From Prorocentrum cordatum (lineage: Eukaryota > Sar > Dinophyceae > Prorocentrales > Prorocentraceae), in contig CAUYUJ010015727.1 of assembly GCA_963575745.1 (NCBI GenBank), positions 299,320 through 363,319 of the forward strand: a DNA stretch of 64,000 nt, given 5' to 3'. The position numbers and the translations under genes are program-made. The notes below the pieces were generated by a model that worked only from the letters and a program-made list of their open reading frames with translations, was not told where the DNA came from and did no database searches. Positions 1 to 9,372 of the stretch are shown one piece after another. Each line of letters begins with the position of its first letter. Positions within the stretch are counted from its first letter, which is position 1.

Positions 1-2092
1 GGATCGGATCTTTGTGAGTTGGGCACTTGCAGCATGCTTTGTACTTTGCTTGGAGGGTTCTGTCGATCTGCCCGCCAACCTCGTCAACTCATCTCGGCCG
101 AAGTCCAGCCCCAAGGCGAAGGCGAAGGCCAAGACTCGCGCCAAGAGGGCTCGGACATCAGAGGAGGCGCCCCAGGACGACAAGGGCGGTGAGGTTGAGG
201 CAGACGAGGAGGAGGAGGAGGACGATCCGGACAGCGAGAATGCTGACAACACCAACGTCATCACTTACAAGTTGCGGCGCAACCTGCGGCCTGTGATCCA
301 GAGAGTGGTTGCCCACCATCATGGTGTCGACCACGCGGAGTCTGAATCGCAGCCGCAGCAGGAAGCGCAGCCCAAGGAGAACACCGAGGACACGCAGGCG
401 GCCACGGCGCAGGAGGGAGGTGTCGCGGACCCGCTAGACAGTTTGAACGCCTACGTCGACGCGGATCCGAAGTTCATCGACAAACTCGCAAACTTTCTGA
501 AGGCAAACAAACCTGGAACCGAGATGACCAAAGCGAGGCGAACTCACCCGGCTCTCGCGAGCGCTTCGGCTCATATCTGGGCTAGCCTTGAGCTTGAGGA
601 AGCAGGTCCCGCTGGCGATGGTGGAGAGGCCGCGGACCCCGTCACCAAGATCATTGACATTTGCGGTGAAGCTATTTGGTCTTCAGTCGAACCCACTTTC
701 GTGAAATTCATGCACGAGCTTGCGCAACTCATTGAGAAGACAGATATCGCTACGTTACTCTCGGACTGCCCGCGGTTGTTTAAGTTGATTCAGATGTTCC
801 CCGACAGGGCGGCCGTGCATGATGTGCTTGCGATGCGCGCAAAGTACACCCTTGTCCTGCTCAATGACATGGCCAAAGAATTAGGGGGACAAGTTACCAA
901 CCTGAAAACGGCTCTCCACGTCCTCGGGCTTGATGGAGTGTGGCAAAATGTGTACGTTTGCGATGGGGCCGCTTTGACGCAAGAGCAGTGGACGAAGACA
1001 TGGGAAAAGATGTCCAGTTCGGCTTTGATCTTCAAGGATGTCGACACCACTCCTGCACGTACGGAGGAGGACTGGACCAAGGAGCGGAACCTCATTAAGA
1101 TGAGCGTGAGCTCGATGAAGGTGGATACCCTCAGAGCAAAGACGCTGGAGCTTGGCTTCGACGGCGACGCCGAGGACCTCGCCAAGATGACGAAGACAGT
1201 TCTCACTCCGAAGTACATCGAGAAGAAGATCATTCAGCTTCGTGAGCAGGAGGCGGCAACGCAGGGCACCTTCAAGGATAACGTGGATGTTTTCGGCAAG
1301 ATGATCTTTGATAAGGATCCGCAGACGCCGCCAGATCCGAACGCTCCGAACGTCGGCGACGATCACAACAAGAGCGACGAGTTCGACGGGATCAAGTTGC
1401 CAGACTGTTGCACTCACGACAATGAGCGTTTGGCGATGCAATGCTGCGCCCTTTTGGAAGCAGCATTCATGGGCCTCACCGACACTCGCTTGGAGATCTA
1501 CGCCAACAATGATGCTCCTGAGACCAAGAGGATCAAATGGATATGCGGCAAGCTTGTGAAAGGCGCGACGAATGGTAACATCAGACTTTTCTTACCAGGC
1601 AAAGTTCACTTCTCGCTGTCACCGATGTTCGTGAACGGCAGCAACATGACGCGTACCTACTACTATGCTGGTCAAGTTACGGGGACGCCATGCCACCTCC
1701 ACGTGGTCCAACCGGCGCGCAGTCTGGAGCCTCTTGGTTGGAACGTGAAGGTGCTCAAGGCGGACGCAAAAGGAGAGTGGCCAACGCCGTCCCTTCAGGT
1801 GGTCGACCATATGGTGACCATCAGTCCGTACAAGCTGGCAGGCGGCGAGTGCACTGGCCAGGAGGACATGACTTTCATTTTGAAGGCCTTGATCCCCAGC
1901 GAGCCTGATGCCATCGAGAAGGTCGTTGAGGCGGCAGTCCTGGACGAGTCTACGACCGAGGATTCGAGGATTGTAGAGCTGACGCGCCTACCCCTTGATA
2001 AAGAATCCAGGAAGGCAGGGCGCTCTCGCAAGGGAGACGAGGCGCCCAGAGATTCTCGGGCAATCAAGCAGCCAAAACACATTTTTAATTAG
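1..2092 (+). CDS. Unknown protein, single long ORF, 5' end probably outside the window
   Basis: I do not recognise this protein. The frame is open from the left edge of the window to the TAA at 2090-2092 (about 697 codons). The first start-like codon is a GTG at 14, and the first in-frame ATG lies only near codon 170, so the true start is probably upstream. Residues 30-75 hold alanine/lysine repeats (KAKAKAKTRAKRAR) followed by an acidic run (EADEEEEEDD), a nuclear-localisation-like pattern. The middle is helical; around residues 370-400 a segment with the pattern LRAKTLELGF..GDAEDLAK resembles a SAP-type helix pair (weak). The C-terminal third has a compact, beta-rich look (TRTYYYAGQVTGTPCHLHVV). 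The tail is basic. No introns are evident. It is the first of four same-strand ORFs. It could be a host gene or an ORF of a large mobile element. Confidence 0.6.
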   Translation, partial: DRIFVSWALAACFVLCLEGSVDLPANLVNSSRPKSSPKAKAKAKTRAKRARTSEEAPQDDKGGEVEADEEEEEDDPDSENADNTNVITYKLRRNLRPVIQRVVAHHHGVDHAESESQPQQEAQPKENTEDTQAATAQEGGVADPLDSLNAYVDADPKFIDKLANFLKANKPGTEMTKARRTHPALASASAHIWASLELEEAGPAGDGGEAADPVTKIIDICGEAIWSSVEPTFVKFMHELAQLIEKTDIATLLSDCPRLFKLIQMFPDRAAVHDVLAMRAKYTLVLLNDMAKELGGQVTNLKTALHVLGLDGVWQNVYVCDGAALTQEQWTKTWEKMSSSALIFKDVDTTPARTEEDWTKERNLIKMSVSSMKVDTLRAKTLELGFDGDAEDLAKMTKTVLTPKYIEKKIIQLREQEAATQGTFKDNVDVFGKMIFDKDPQTPPDPNAPNVGDDHNKSDEFDGIKLPDCCTHDNERLAMQCCALLEAAFMGLTDTRLEIYANNDAPETKRIKWICGKLVKGATNGNIRLFLPGKVHFSLSPMFVNGSNMTRTYYYAGQVTGTPCHLHVVQPARSLEPLGWNVKVLKADAKGEWPTPSLQVVDHMVTISPYKLAGGECTGQEDMTFILKALIPSEPDAIEKVVEAAVLDESTTEDSRIVELTRLPLDKESRKAGRSRKGDEAPRDSRAIKQPKHIFN

Positions 2093-3013
2093 ATAGTGGT
2101 TCGGAATTCCCAGTTGGGCCGCGAGCTGCTGGAACCTTGTCTTGGTTTCTTTCAGGTCCTGGTGACTCTCAGGACTTTTCTGTGTAGGATTCAGAGCTCG
2201 AGCAATTTCTTCGCAGTTTCGTAGGTTAGGTCGAGCTAAAATCATGGCGGTCCGATGGATCGCACTTCCGAGGCCAGTGATGCTGATATGCGGGTACCTT
2301 CACGTACACTGGAGCAGTACATAGCAGAGCAGCAGTGAGAAACACCCTAAGACACCGCCATCGTGTTCCATTCCCTCCTCCGCCTGTCGCCCTCCTCCCT
2401 ACTACCCCTACTCCTCCACCTCCTCCTCCTCCTCCCTCGTCCTCCTTCTCCCTCCTCCTCGCTCACCCTTCCTCGCCCTCCGACCGCCCGGGTCCTGGAC
2501 AAGGACTCCTTCGAGGACCGCCGCAGGGGGGCCGCCCTCCAGTGAGGGGAGGGAGGGGAAGAAGAAGGAGTGGGATGAGGAGGAGGAGAAGGAGGAGGAG
2601 GAAGAGAAGGAGTTACTGGAGTTAGTGGTTTGCGGACCACTGCCCAGGCCCCTCAAAGGCCCCAGCGAAAGCAAAAACAAGATCCCTACGAGGGCTTCGA
2701 GTAGGAGAGGAGGAGGGAGGGAAGGAGGGAGGGAGGGAGAAGGATGAGGAATGAGGATTTTTTGTTGTGCCAGAGGCGACCGCAACGGCCCTGGGAAGGT
2801 AGAAGAGAGCGCCCTACAACAAATAAAAATATAAAAAACGACCTGGTGTTGAACGGAAGGGCTGGGAATCTGAATTAATTGTATCGAGTTCTGGTGAAGA
2901 TAAATTCACGCATCAATTTATGAAAACACCTGGAAATTAAGAAATCAATGTTTACAAGACGTTCCGAGGGGACCACTTTTGGGAGCTCAGGGCGCTCTTT
3001 TTTTACCTTCACA
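2093..3013. other. Intergenic, with CTC-rich and GGA-rich tracts
   Basis: No gene is recognised. A pyrimidine-rich tract (TCC/CTC) runs from about 2360 to 2470, and purine-rich GGA/GAAG tracts run from about 2535 to 2620 and 2700 to 2745. They are roughly complementary and could fold together. Open frames here come from these tracts. Confidence 0.6.
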
Positions 3014-3783
3014 GCTGAAGGGGCGTTTGAAGCAGGAGTGACATGCAACAGCGAAGTCGCACTCGAGCGCAAATGAGGTTGCCACACCTTGCGACGTGTG
3101 TACCAGGGCCCCCCAGGAAGCCTCAGGAGGCCCGACTTGGATACCAGAAGAGGCTCCAGGAGGCCCCAGGATTGTGAATGTTGTGTATGTGTGTGTGTGT
3201 GTGTGTGCGTGTGTGATGTGTGCTTTGTGTGGTGCGTGCTTTTTGTGTGTTGTCGGTGGTGTGTGTGTGTATGTTATGTTTGTCTAGCGTGTGATGTGTT
3301 GGGCGTGATTTGTGTCTCTGTGTGTGCATGTAGTTCTGAAGCCCCAGGAGGCCCCAGGAAGCCCCAGGCGGCCTCAGCAGGCCCAGGAGAACTCCAGGAG
3401 GCTCCGAGGCGGGGTCTGGGGTACCAGAAGGTCCAGAAAGCCCCAGGAGGCATCAGGAGGTTCCAGGAGGCCCCCAGGAGGCTCCGAGGAGGGGTCTGGG
3501 GCTCGATTTTGGGAGGATGTTTCAGGCGAAACCGCCATTCTCTGAGAACCGGGGTCAAAATTATTGAAATTATAATGTGTTTTTTGAAGGTTTTATGTTA
3601 ACATGTTGAAATTCTTATGTGTTTTTGGACCTCTCCTTCACGATCTGCGTGAGGGGTGCCACCGATTTTCAGAATTTCGAGGATGTCCCGAGCGAAACGG
3701 CCAGACAAATCAAAGACGGACGCACGCACGGACGCACTAATCCCCTCTGAGCTCTACTCCCTCGGAGAGGTGCGTATGAGAAT
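3014..3783 (+). repeat. Dispersed repeat B, copy 1
   Basis: This segment is nearly identical to 9681-10440. It starts with a unique-looking ~130-bp head, passes through a TG/GTGT-rich stretch (about 3185-3330) and a degenerate ~10-bp array of CCCCAGGAGG type (about 3340-3500), and ends with an AT-richer tail. In the second location the same sequence sits inside element A, so B is a mobile or duplicated unit. No convincing ORF is present; frames such as the one running through the TG tract are low complexity. A TA microsatellite (3781-3815) abuts its right end. Confidence 0.85.
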
Positions 3784-3935
3784 ATATATATATATATGTA
3801 TATATATGTGTGTAGGTGATCTCTCCGTAGTGGCGAACTGATCTAGATGCACAGGGATTACGTGTGCGCGATTCGGTCTCTTTCCAATATCCACCCTCTG
3901 TCATCCTCTCTCTCTCTCTCTCTCTTGCTCTCGCT
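3781..3935. repeat. Microsatellites (TA)n and (TC)n
   Basis: An alternating TA/TG run lies at about 3781-3815 and a TC run at about 3905-3926. The bases between and up to the next gene (to about 4000) show nothing recognisable apart from a weak spliced-leader-like string just before the ATG at 4007. Confidence 0.85.
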
Positions 3936-4006
3936 TGACAGCAGTGAAGTTTCAACAATCCCACGCGTCACATCCTATAGCTAGCTCTTTTTGGTTCCAG
4001 GCAGCC

Positions 4007-6000
4007 ATGGCTGCTGCAGGGAGGAGGCCGCGTGCCCTTGCCAACCCAAACGTCACCGATCAAGATTTCATTGAGTGTATATCTGAATTCTAGACGCTAC
4101 GCGTATCCCCACCAGCCCCTCTTGGGATATCTCTTGGGATATCTCTTGGGCGTTTCTTGGAGGCATCTTGGGACGTCTGGGGGGTCTCTTGGCGGTCCTG
4201 GGGGGCTCTTGGGCGTCTTGAGTGCGTCGGGGGGGGGCCTCTTGGGGACATCTTGGCGCCTCTTGGGGCCTCCTGGGCGCCTCTTGGGGGCGATCGATCA
4301 AAGAAAGGATGTTCCTTTGTTAGCACCGCCCCTCGGGAGCCCCCAAAACAGCATCCTGGACCCATCTTGGGGACCTCTTGTAGCGCCTTGGGCGTTCTTG
4401 GGGCCGTCTTGGGGCCATCTTGGGCCCCTCTTGGGGCCATCTTGGGCCCTCTTGAAGCCATCTTGGGCCTCGGAAGGCCATCGGAAGCGAAAAGGAGAGA
4501 AGGCAACCATCATTGGTTTCCCCTAGGGTTTTCAAGGATGTTATCATCTTGAAGCACTCCTTGGGGAGCTATTTACCTCTTGGAGCCGTCTCGGGGCGAT
4601 CTTGGGGCCTCTTGGAGCATCTGCAGAGCCATCGTGATGGCCCATCTTGAGCCATCTTGGAGGTCATCTAGGGATTTCCCAGGCGCTCTTGGAGCAGTCT
4701 TGGGCCATCTTGGACGCTCCAGCGCATCGCCGCGCCCCCCGTCCAGGGAGGAGGGGGAGGGGTAAACCCCTATCCGAAGGGGAAGAAGGAGGGGTGGAAG
4801 AGGAAACTCCCTAAACCACCTACGCCCAGAGGCCTTGTGGGATTTACACAAGGAGTTTCGATTCATCATGTCCTCGGTCCGAAGCTTGCGAATGGCATGC
4901 ATCAGGTTACTCCAAACATGGTCGTCCGTCTGCGCCCGCTGCTTGAGAGTCTCTTCAAGAAAGGCGTGAGAAACGGAGTGATTTATCCTAACAAGTTAGA
5001 AGTTTGTCTGAAATCAAGTTGCAGCTCCAGCCTCCCGATGGAGATCAATGGGCCTGTGTATTTCCACCAAGTGACGGAACATGTGCGACGCTGTCTTGCA
5101 GTTCTTCGGGAGATGAAGCGTGAATCGTGCAGCCAGGGCCCACAGAATGGTAAACGGTCAAAGGTCGGAGGGTTCAGACGTGCGTGCGGCTCGTCAGATA
5201 CCATCATCATCAAAGGCCTGCTAGATAAGATGGAGTTAGATAGCTCATCTACGCCCGATCTTCAATCGCCGCTGCCTTCGCCGCTGCCTTCGCCACGCAG
5301 CGATCGTGACCACGCGGATATCGATATCCCCAAGCTCGACCTGCCCCAGGACACGGACTTAGACGCCGACGGCTACCCGAAGATTTTCACGAATGCCACC
5401 GCGATCCTGGCGCAGATGCAGCTCAGCATCCGTTCCAGTGGCAGTGCGGCGTCGATCCCGAGCACCGCGGTGCACGGCGAGGACGGCTTCCCTCTCGTCG
5501 GTGGCTCCGACTGCCAGGGCGGCCAGGAGAGCTACGACCAGGGTGACGACGACGGCGAGGGCGACCAGGAGAGCGACGGCCACGTCCTGGACCCGCAGCC
5601 CAAGCGGAGGAAATCCACGGCCCTCGCGGGCAGGAGTTCGGGCAAGGGCAAGGCCAAGCCCAAGCCCAAGCCCAAGCCCAAGCCCAAGCCCAAGGCCGTG
5701 GCGAAGAAGGACACCGAGATGAAGGCTACTATCCATGAGAGCCCGTCGGTGCCCCCTCGCGCGGGCCTGCTGTGCCGCCCGAGCATGGCTGGGCCCGCGG
5801 CTGAGAGCGACCCCCGCTGTGAGCTCACGGCGCGGGAGTACCAGGCGGATGGCTCTTTGAGGCGCGTCTGCATCTGGTCAGCCAGGGTGAGACTTTGGGG
5901 TGATTCTCTAGCCGCTGAGATGCGCAAGATGTACGCTGCCATCGATGGCGGCACCATGACCAAGCAGATGTGTTTGGACATGCGTGATCGCATGAAGTAG
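4007..6000 (+). pseudogene. Unknown acidic/basic protein gene split by element A
   Basis: Exon-like piece 1 starts at ATG 4007 (MAAAGRRPRALANPN...) and runs 27 codons to ...ECISE, then meets an in-frame TAG at 4091 contributed by element A. Piece 2 resumes at 4842-4845 and runs open to TAG at 5998-6000. Removing element A (4090-4841) plus one ATT joins the two in one frame. Piece 2 has a helical N-terminal part (RLRPLLESLFKKGV, about 4920-4970), an SPLPSPLPSP linker, an acidic stretch (DDDGEGDQESDG), a (KP)n run near 5655-5700 that looks like a nuclear signal, and a conserved-looking C-terminus (RLWGDSLAAEMRKMY...MTKQMCLDMRDRMK). I do not recognise the family. Annotated as interrupted because no clear splice pair flanks the insert; if A is spliced out, the gene would be functional. 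Confidence 0.6.
4087..4844 (+). mobile_element. Element A, copy 1 (uninterrupted, about 752 bp) with ATT target duplication
   Basis: The element proper is 4090-4841, flanked by ATT at 4087-4089 and 4842-4844. It begins CTAGACGCTACGCGTATCC and ends ...CTTGTGGG. A 12-bp string CCCACCAGCCCC lies subterminally on the left (4108-4119) and, in copy 2, its inverse forms the right end. The interior is a degenerate array of ~12-bp CTTGGGGCC-type units (about 4130-4720), then a GGGAGGAGGGGTAAACCCC block and a short segment that can encode KRKLPKP.TPRGLVG. No transposase is inside, so it would be non-autonomous. Confidence 0.75.
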
Positions 6001-6904
6001 AGACCACCACACCAGTCGTCACACACAACATATGTATTGTCACGCACGCAAGATATGCATTGCCACGCACACAACAGATGTATTGTCACGAAGTGGTCTC
6101 TACTATGCATAGTTTCTCTTGGGTGTGATTCTTTTGAAGTACAGGGATGTACTCATGCTGATGAATCTGTCAGACATCTTTCAGTGCGGCGCACAGTGTG
6201 ACGTGCAATTTGCGCAGCGCCTCTCATTGTAGCCATTGAAAAAACGTTCGCCTTCGACTGTCTGGATGCCCCTTGGACTCTGAGCGCCCGAGCGTTTGAG
6301 GAGGCTGAGGGCACGGTCAGGCCCCGCCGCTGCGACGGATGATGGCGCTGTGACAAACAAACATTACAAACAAACAAACAAACAACTAAACAAACAAACA
6401 AACAAACAAAAATACAACTAACCAACAAACCAACCAAACAAACAACCAAACAAACAAACAAACAAAAACAATCAAGCATCGAAATGATACGATGTCATAT
6501 GCTATGCCATTGCAGCATCGTTGTTGGTACTTGGTCTGCAGTCGTATGTGTCGTATGCTATGATGTGTTTTTCCAGCGCCTATAACTGCTTTGCTGGTGG
6601 TTGATTCGGCTGAGGGTTCAGCGTCGAGATGGGGGTGTATAGGAAAAGGCTAACATACCAAGCTATGATATGATGCGCCATGCCAAGCTATGCCGAGCCA
6701 AATTATGCTATGCTACGTCCTGCAACAGCGTTCTGGCTCCCTGCGGCCCAGCTCGGGCTTGTCCAAGGGGTCCTTGAGACCCCTTCCCCATCCTCCCCTC
6801 CGTTGCATTGTGTTGTTATGGCTCAGACGGCTCCGAACCACCATCGGACTTTGTTGCTGAGTTTCCCATCGGTCCGAGGATTTGCCCACCGGAGCTGTTT
6901 CCAC
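6001..6904. repeat. Intergenic tandem repeats: ~29-bp unit, (AAAC)n and ATGCTATGCC-type
   Basis: Right after the stop, about 6015-6095 repeats a ~29-bp unit containing ATGTATTGTCACGCACGCA. A long AAAC/AACC microsatellite spans about 6352-6474. From about 6485 to 6720 short variants of ATGCTATGCCA recur. These explain the N-terminal extension that a naive start at 6680 would give to the next gene. Confidence 0.8.
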
Positions 6905-8020
6905 ATGGGGCCGAAAAAAGTGATCAAGGCCGTGAAGGGCGGCAAGCCTGTCGAGAAACCAGCGGCTGCTCCAGCAGGGGCCAAGTGGCACGCGTCCGCA
7001 CTCGCAGCTCCCGAGAAGGCAGTCAAGAGCGTGAACGAGGCCGAGGACGCCAAGTCGGAGGAGGATGGCGTCCTGGACGATCGCCAGACCTCCAGGGCCC
7101 AGCGGTACGTTTTCGAGCACAGCCAGGCCGACACTCGGAAGGACGACTGGGATAAGTACCAGGAGTTGGGCAGCAAGGAGTGCAAAATCCCTGGCAAGAT
7201 GAAGCAGCGGGCCCAGATCGTGAACGCTTACGTCAGCCGTAGCGCGACGTACAAAGACTCCGTGCAGGTGAAGGCGAGGACGCTCGAGGCGATTACATCT
7301 AGGACTGTGTCCAAGGGCAAGGAGGATGCCGTCGCGGGCATGAGCAAGAACTGCATGATCGGGACCGTGTTCGCAGGGAGCAAACAATTGTTCCAGGAGG
7401 CTATCAACGATAACGAGATCTACGAGAACCCAGAGGACGGGCTGTGGTACAGCCGCACGAAGAAGATCAGCGTGAAGGACGTGACGTCGCACGCGGTCCG
7501 CGGCACCAAGACCCAGGAGGCGGCGGACGACAGCACCTTTCGGTCAGCTCTCGCCGACATGATGGAGGTCGGCTGCTCGGTGAAGGAGAACTGGCTCCAG
7601 GCCCTCAAGGGGCCGCGCGGCAAACCCTCGTTGAAGAACCAGGATAACAAGCCAGACGCGACCGACTTCAAGATCCTGCAGGAGAGTTTCGACTCGGCGA
7701 CGCAGGTCACCAGCGCCATGAAGAGGGTCGCGGTCGAGCTGTGCAAGACCAACAGCAACGCAGCTGGCAGTGATATGGCGCGTCGCGGCGTCCAGCTCTG
7801 CCGCGGCGTGGTCCCCAGCCAGGACGAGATCGGGAGGCTCTTGATGGCGGGCCCCGACAGCACCACCAAGAAGGAGGTCGCGGCTGCCTTGCAGGCGGCC
7901 GCGGGCCCCTACAGGCAGCTCATCGAGTACTACAACGAGCTGGTGGCGATCCACAAGCACCACCAGAAGGGCGGTTCCTCCTCCTCCGCGGGGGCGAAGT
8001 TCAAGGCTATCACAGGCTAG
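6905..8020 (+). CDS. Unknown lysine-rich, largely helical protein (371 aa)
   Basis: I do not recognise the family. ATG 6905 (MGPKKVIKAVKGGKP) is preferred over the upstream in-frame ATG at 6680, because the intervening codons are made of the local ATGCTATGCC repeat. The N-terminus is basic with alanine/proline (KPVEKPAAAPAG), followed by a charged region. A middle segment reads KECKIPGKMKQRAQIVNAYV and DNEIYENPEDGLWYSRTKKISVKDV. The C-terminal half is helical (KKEVAAALQAAAGPYRQLIEYYNELV) and ends in a GSSSSAG tail. The frame is uninterrupted and intronless. It sits between two genes damaged by element A but is itself intact. Possible roles (nucleic-acid binding by the basic N-terminus) are only a guess. 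Confidence 0.6.
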   Translation: MGPKKVIKAVKGGKPVEKPAAAPAGAKWHASALAAPEKAVKSVNEAEDAKSEEDGVLDDRQTSRAQRYVFEHSQADTRKDDWDKYQELGSKECKIPGKMKQRAQIVNAYVSRSATYKDSVQVKARTLEAITSRTVSKGKEDAVAGMSKNCMIGTVFAGSKQLFQEAINDNEIYENPEDGLWYSRTKKISVKDVTSHAVRGTKTQEAADDSTFRSALADMMEVGCSVKENWLQALKGPRGKPSLKNQDNKPDATDFKILQESFDSATQVTSAMKRVAVELCKTNSNAAGSDMARRGVQLCRGVVPSQDEIGRLLMAGPDSTTKKEVAAALQAAAGPYRQLIEYYNELVAIHKHHQKGGSSSSAGAKFKAITG

Positions 8021-9166
8021 GGTGAGGACGCTGGTGAGGCTGTGACATCTTGAGTGAGGTTGTGGCATATTGCGTTCAGTGAGGTTGTGACATATTGCGT
8101 CCATGCTGCTTTCAGGTTGTTTGACCGAGTTATTTTAAGCGCCTCGGAGCTCCCGATGTTTGCTCCGCTGCCCGAACGGGCGGCTACACTGAGTGATTGT
8201 GCCCGGACGGGCGGCTGCACAGAGTGATTGCGGTTGAGGGTGCGAAGGGAAGGGGGGGGGCAAGGGATCTCACGTGAGAAACGTCTACATTCGGCGCACG
8301 GGCTGTATGTTATTGCTTTCAGTTGCGCCTCCGAAGCTGCGCGGAGCATCGGTGGTGGTAAGGTTTCTTCTTCGCTTGGTGCGAGGATTGCGGACGCATG
8401 AGCTCTGTCAGATCAATGTTTGCACCGAGGGTGTATTGAATCACTTGGGCGCGGTATCGCGTGCATGCAGTGGTTAGTAGATTTTTAGTAGATTTTGAAA
8501 TCTACCAAGAATCTACTAAAATCCATAGTAGATTTTTAGTAGATTTCAAAATCTACTAAAAATCTACCAAGAATCTACTAACCAACATCAAGTGTCCTTG
8601 CATGTTTTTGAAAACGTGTTCTCGGTTTTGATTTCATTTTCTGTCGGGGCCTCTCGGGGCCAAGCTTCTGATTGCCCTCCTGCTTCAAAAATTTGTTCCG
8701 CTGGCCCCGAGCAAAGATGCTAGGGGGTGGGGGCACGTCTCTGACGCAACATGCCGAGCGGTATCATGTGACAAGGGTTCGTGTAACAAACTCGTGTCAC
8801 AGCACATATTTGTTCGGCGTGAAGGCGAGAGGAAAAGGAATCGCTCTCCAAAGATAGTTACGTTTTGAAACTGAACCACCATCCATCCCTCTAACTGCTG
8901 GAAATTATCAGACGAGTATGCGCGACGCCAGGGCCAGAGCCACATTCGGAGATCGGATCCAGGAACAATTTGGCCAAGAAGAATAAGAACCGCCGTCTAC
9001 AGAAACAAACAAAAGGCCGTAGCTAGTGGGAACACTAGGACTCCGACATCTGGCGGAATAGAGCGAGCATGCGTCCGTAGAACATTGGCTTTAGATCCTT
9101 GTCCGTTTGCGAATTGATTACGATCGTGAATACAGCTTTGTCTTGTTATGCATAACCAATGTGGCA
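8021..9166. other. Intergenic region with short tandem repeats and a strong hairpin cluster
   Basis: It contains a ~30-bp tandem unit at about 8029-8102 (GTGAGGTTGTGACATATTGCG type), a ~30-bp unit at about 8167-8232 (CGGGCGGCTACACTGAGTGATTG type) and the AGTAGATTTT hairpin cluster listed separately. From about 8600 to 9166 I see no gene and no repeat. Confidence 0.6.
8474..8582. repeat. Nested inverted repeats of TTAGTAGATTTT
   Basis: The string AGTAGATTTT and its complement AAAATCTACT alternate eight or so times. The outermost arms TTAGTAGATT and AATCTACTAA pair in each half, and inner arms pair as well. The region can form two adjacent hairpins or one large cruciform. It is AT-rich against GC-rich surroundings. 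Confidence 0.85.
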
Positions 9167-9372
9167 ATGAAGGGCGGTCGATTGCAGCGGGCCAAGCGAC
9201 ATCTTGAGGCCGCGGGCCCATCTCATGAACAGTGCGGTGACCAACCAAGACGTTTCGATTCCTTGTTGGCCTCCGAGTTGCTCAGGAAATGGGCATGGGG
9301 CGAGATCTCAGCAGTCCAGTTGCAGCAGGTATCTTTGACATCTTACAAGGACCAAGTTGCGTTACTTGAGAA

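Noticed and set aside
1988-2245. Minus-strand 85-codon ORF overlapping the end of the first ORF
   Set aside because: Its sequence looks protein-like (CEEIARALNPTQKSPESHQD), but it overlaps the long + strand ORF and has no recognised relative; too little to annotate.
4640-4660. CTTGAGCCATCTTGG resembling the reverse complement of the spliced leader
   Set aside because: Only nine bases match and the string is part of the CTTGGG array motif.
4090-4841. Element A as a conventional GT-AG intron
   Set aside because: The first GT in the element lies after an in-frame TAG and no AG sits at the right boundary; splicing would need non-canonical sites. Kept as an open alternative in the findings.
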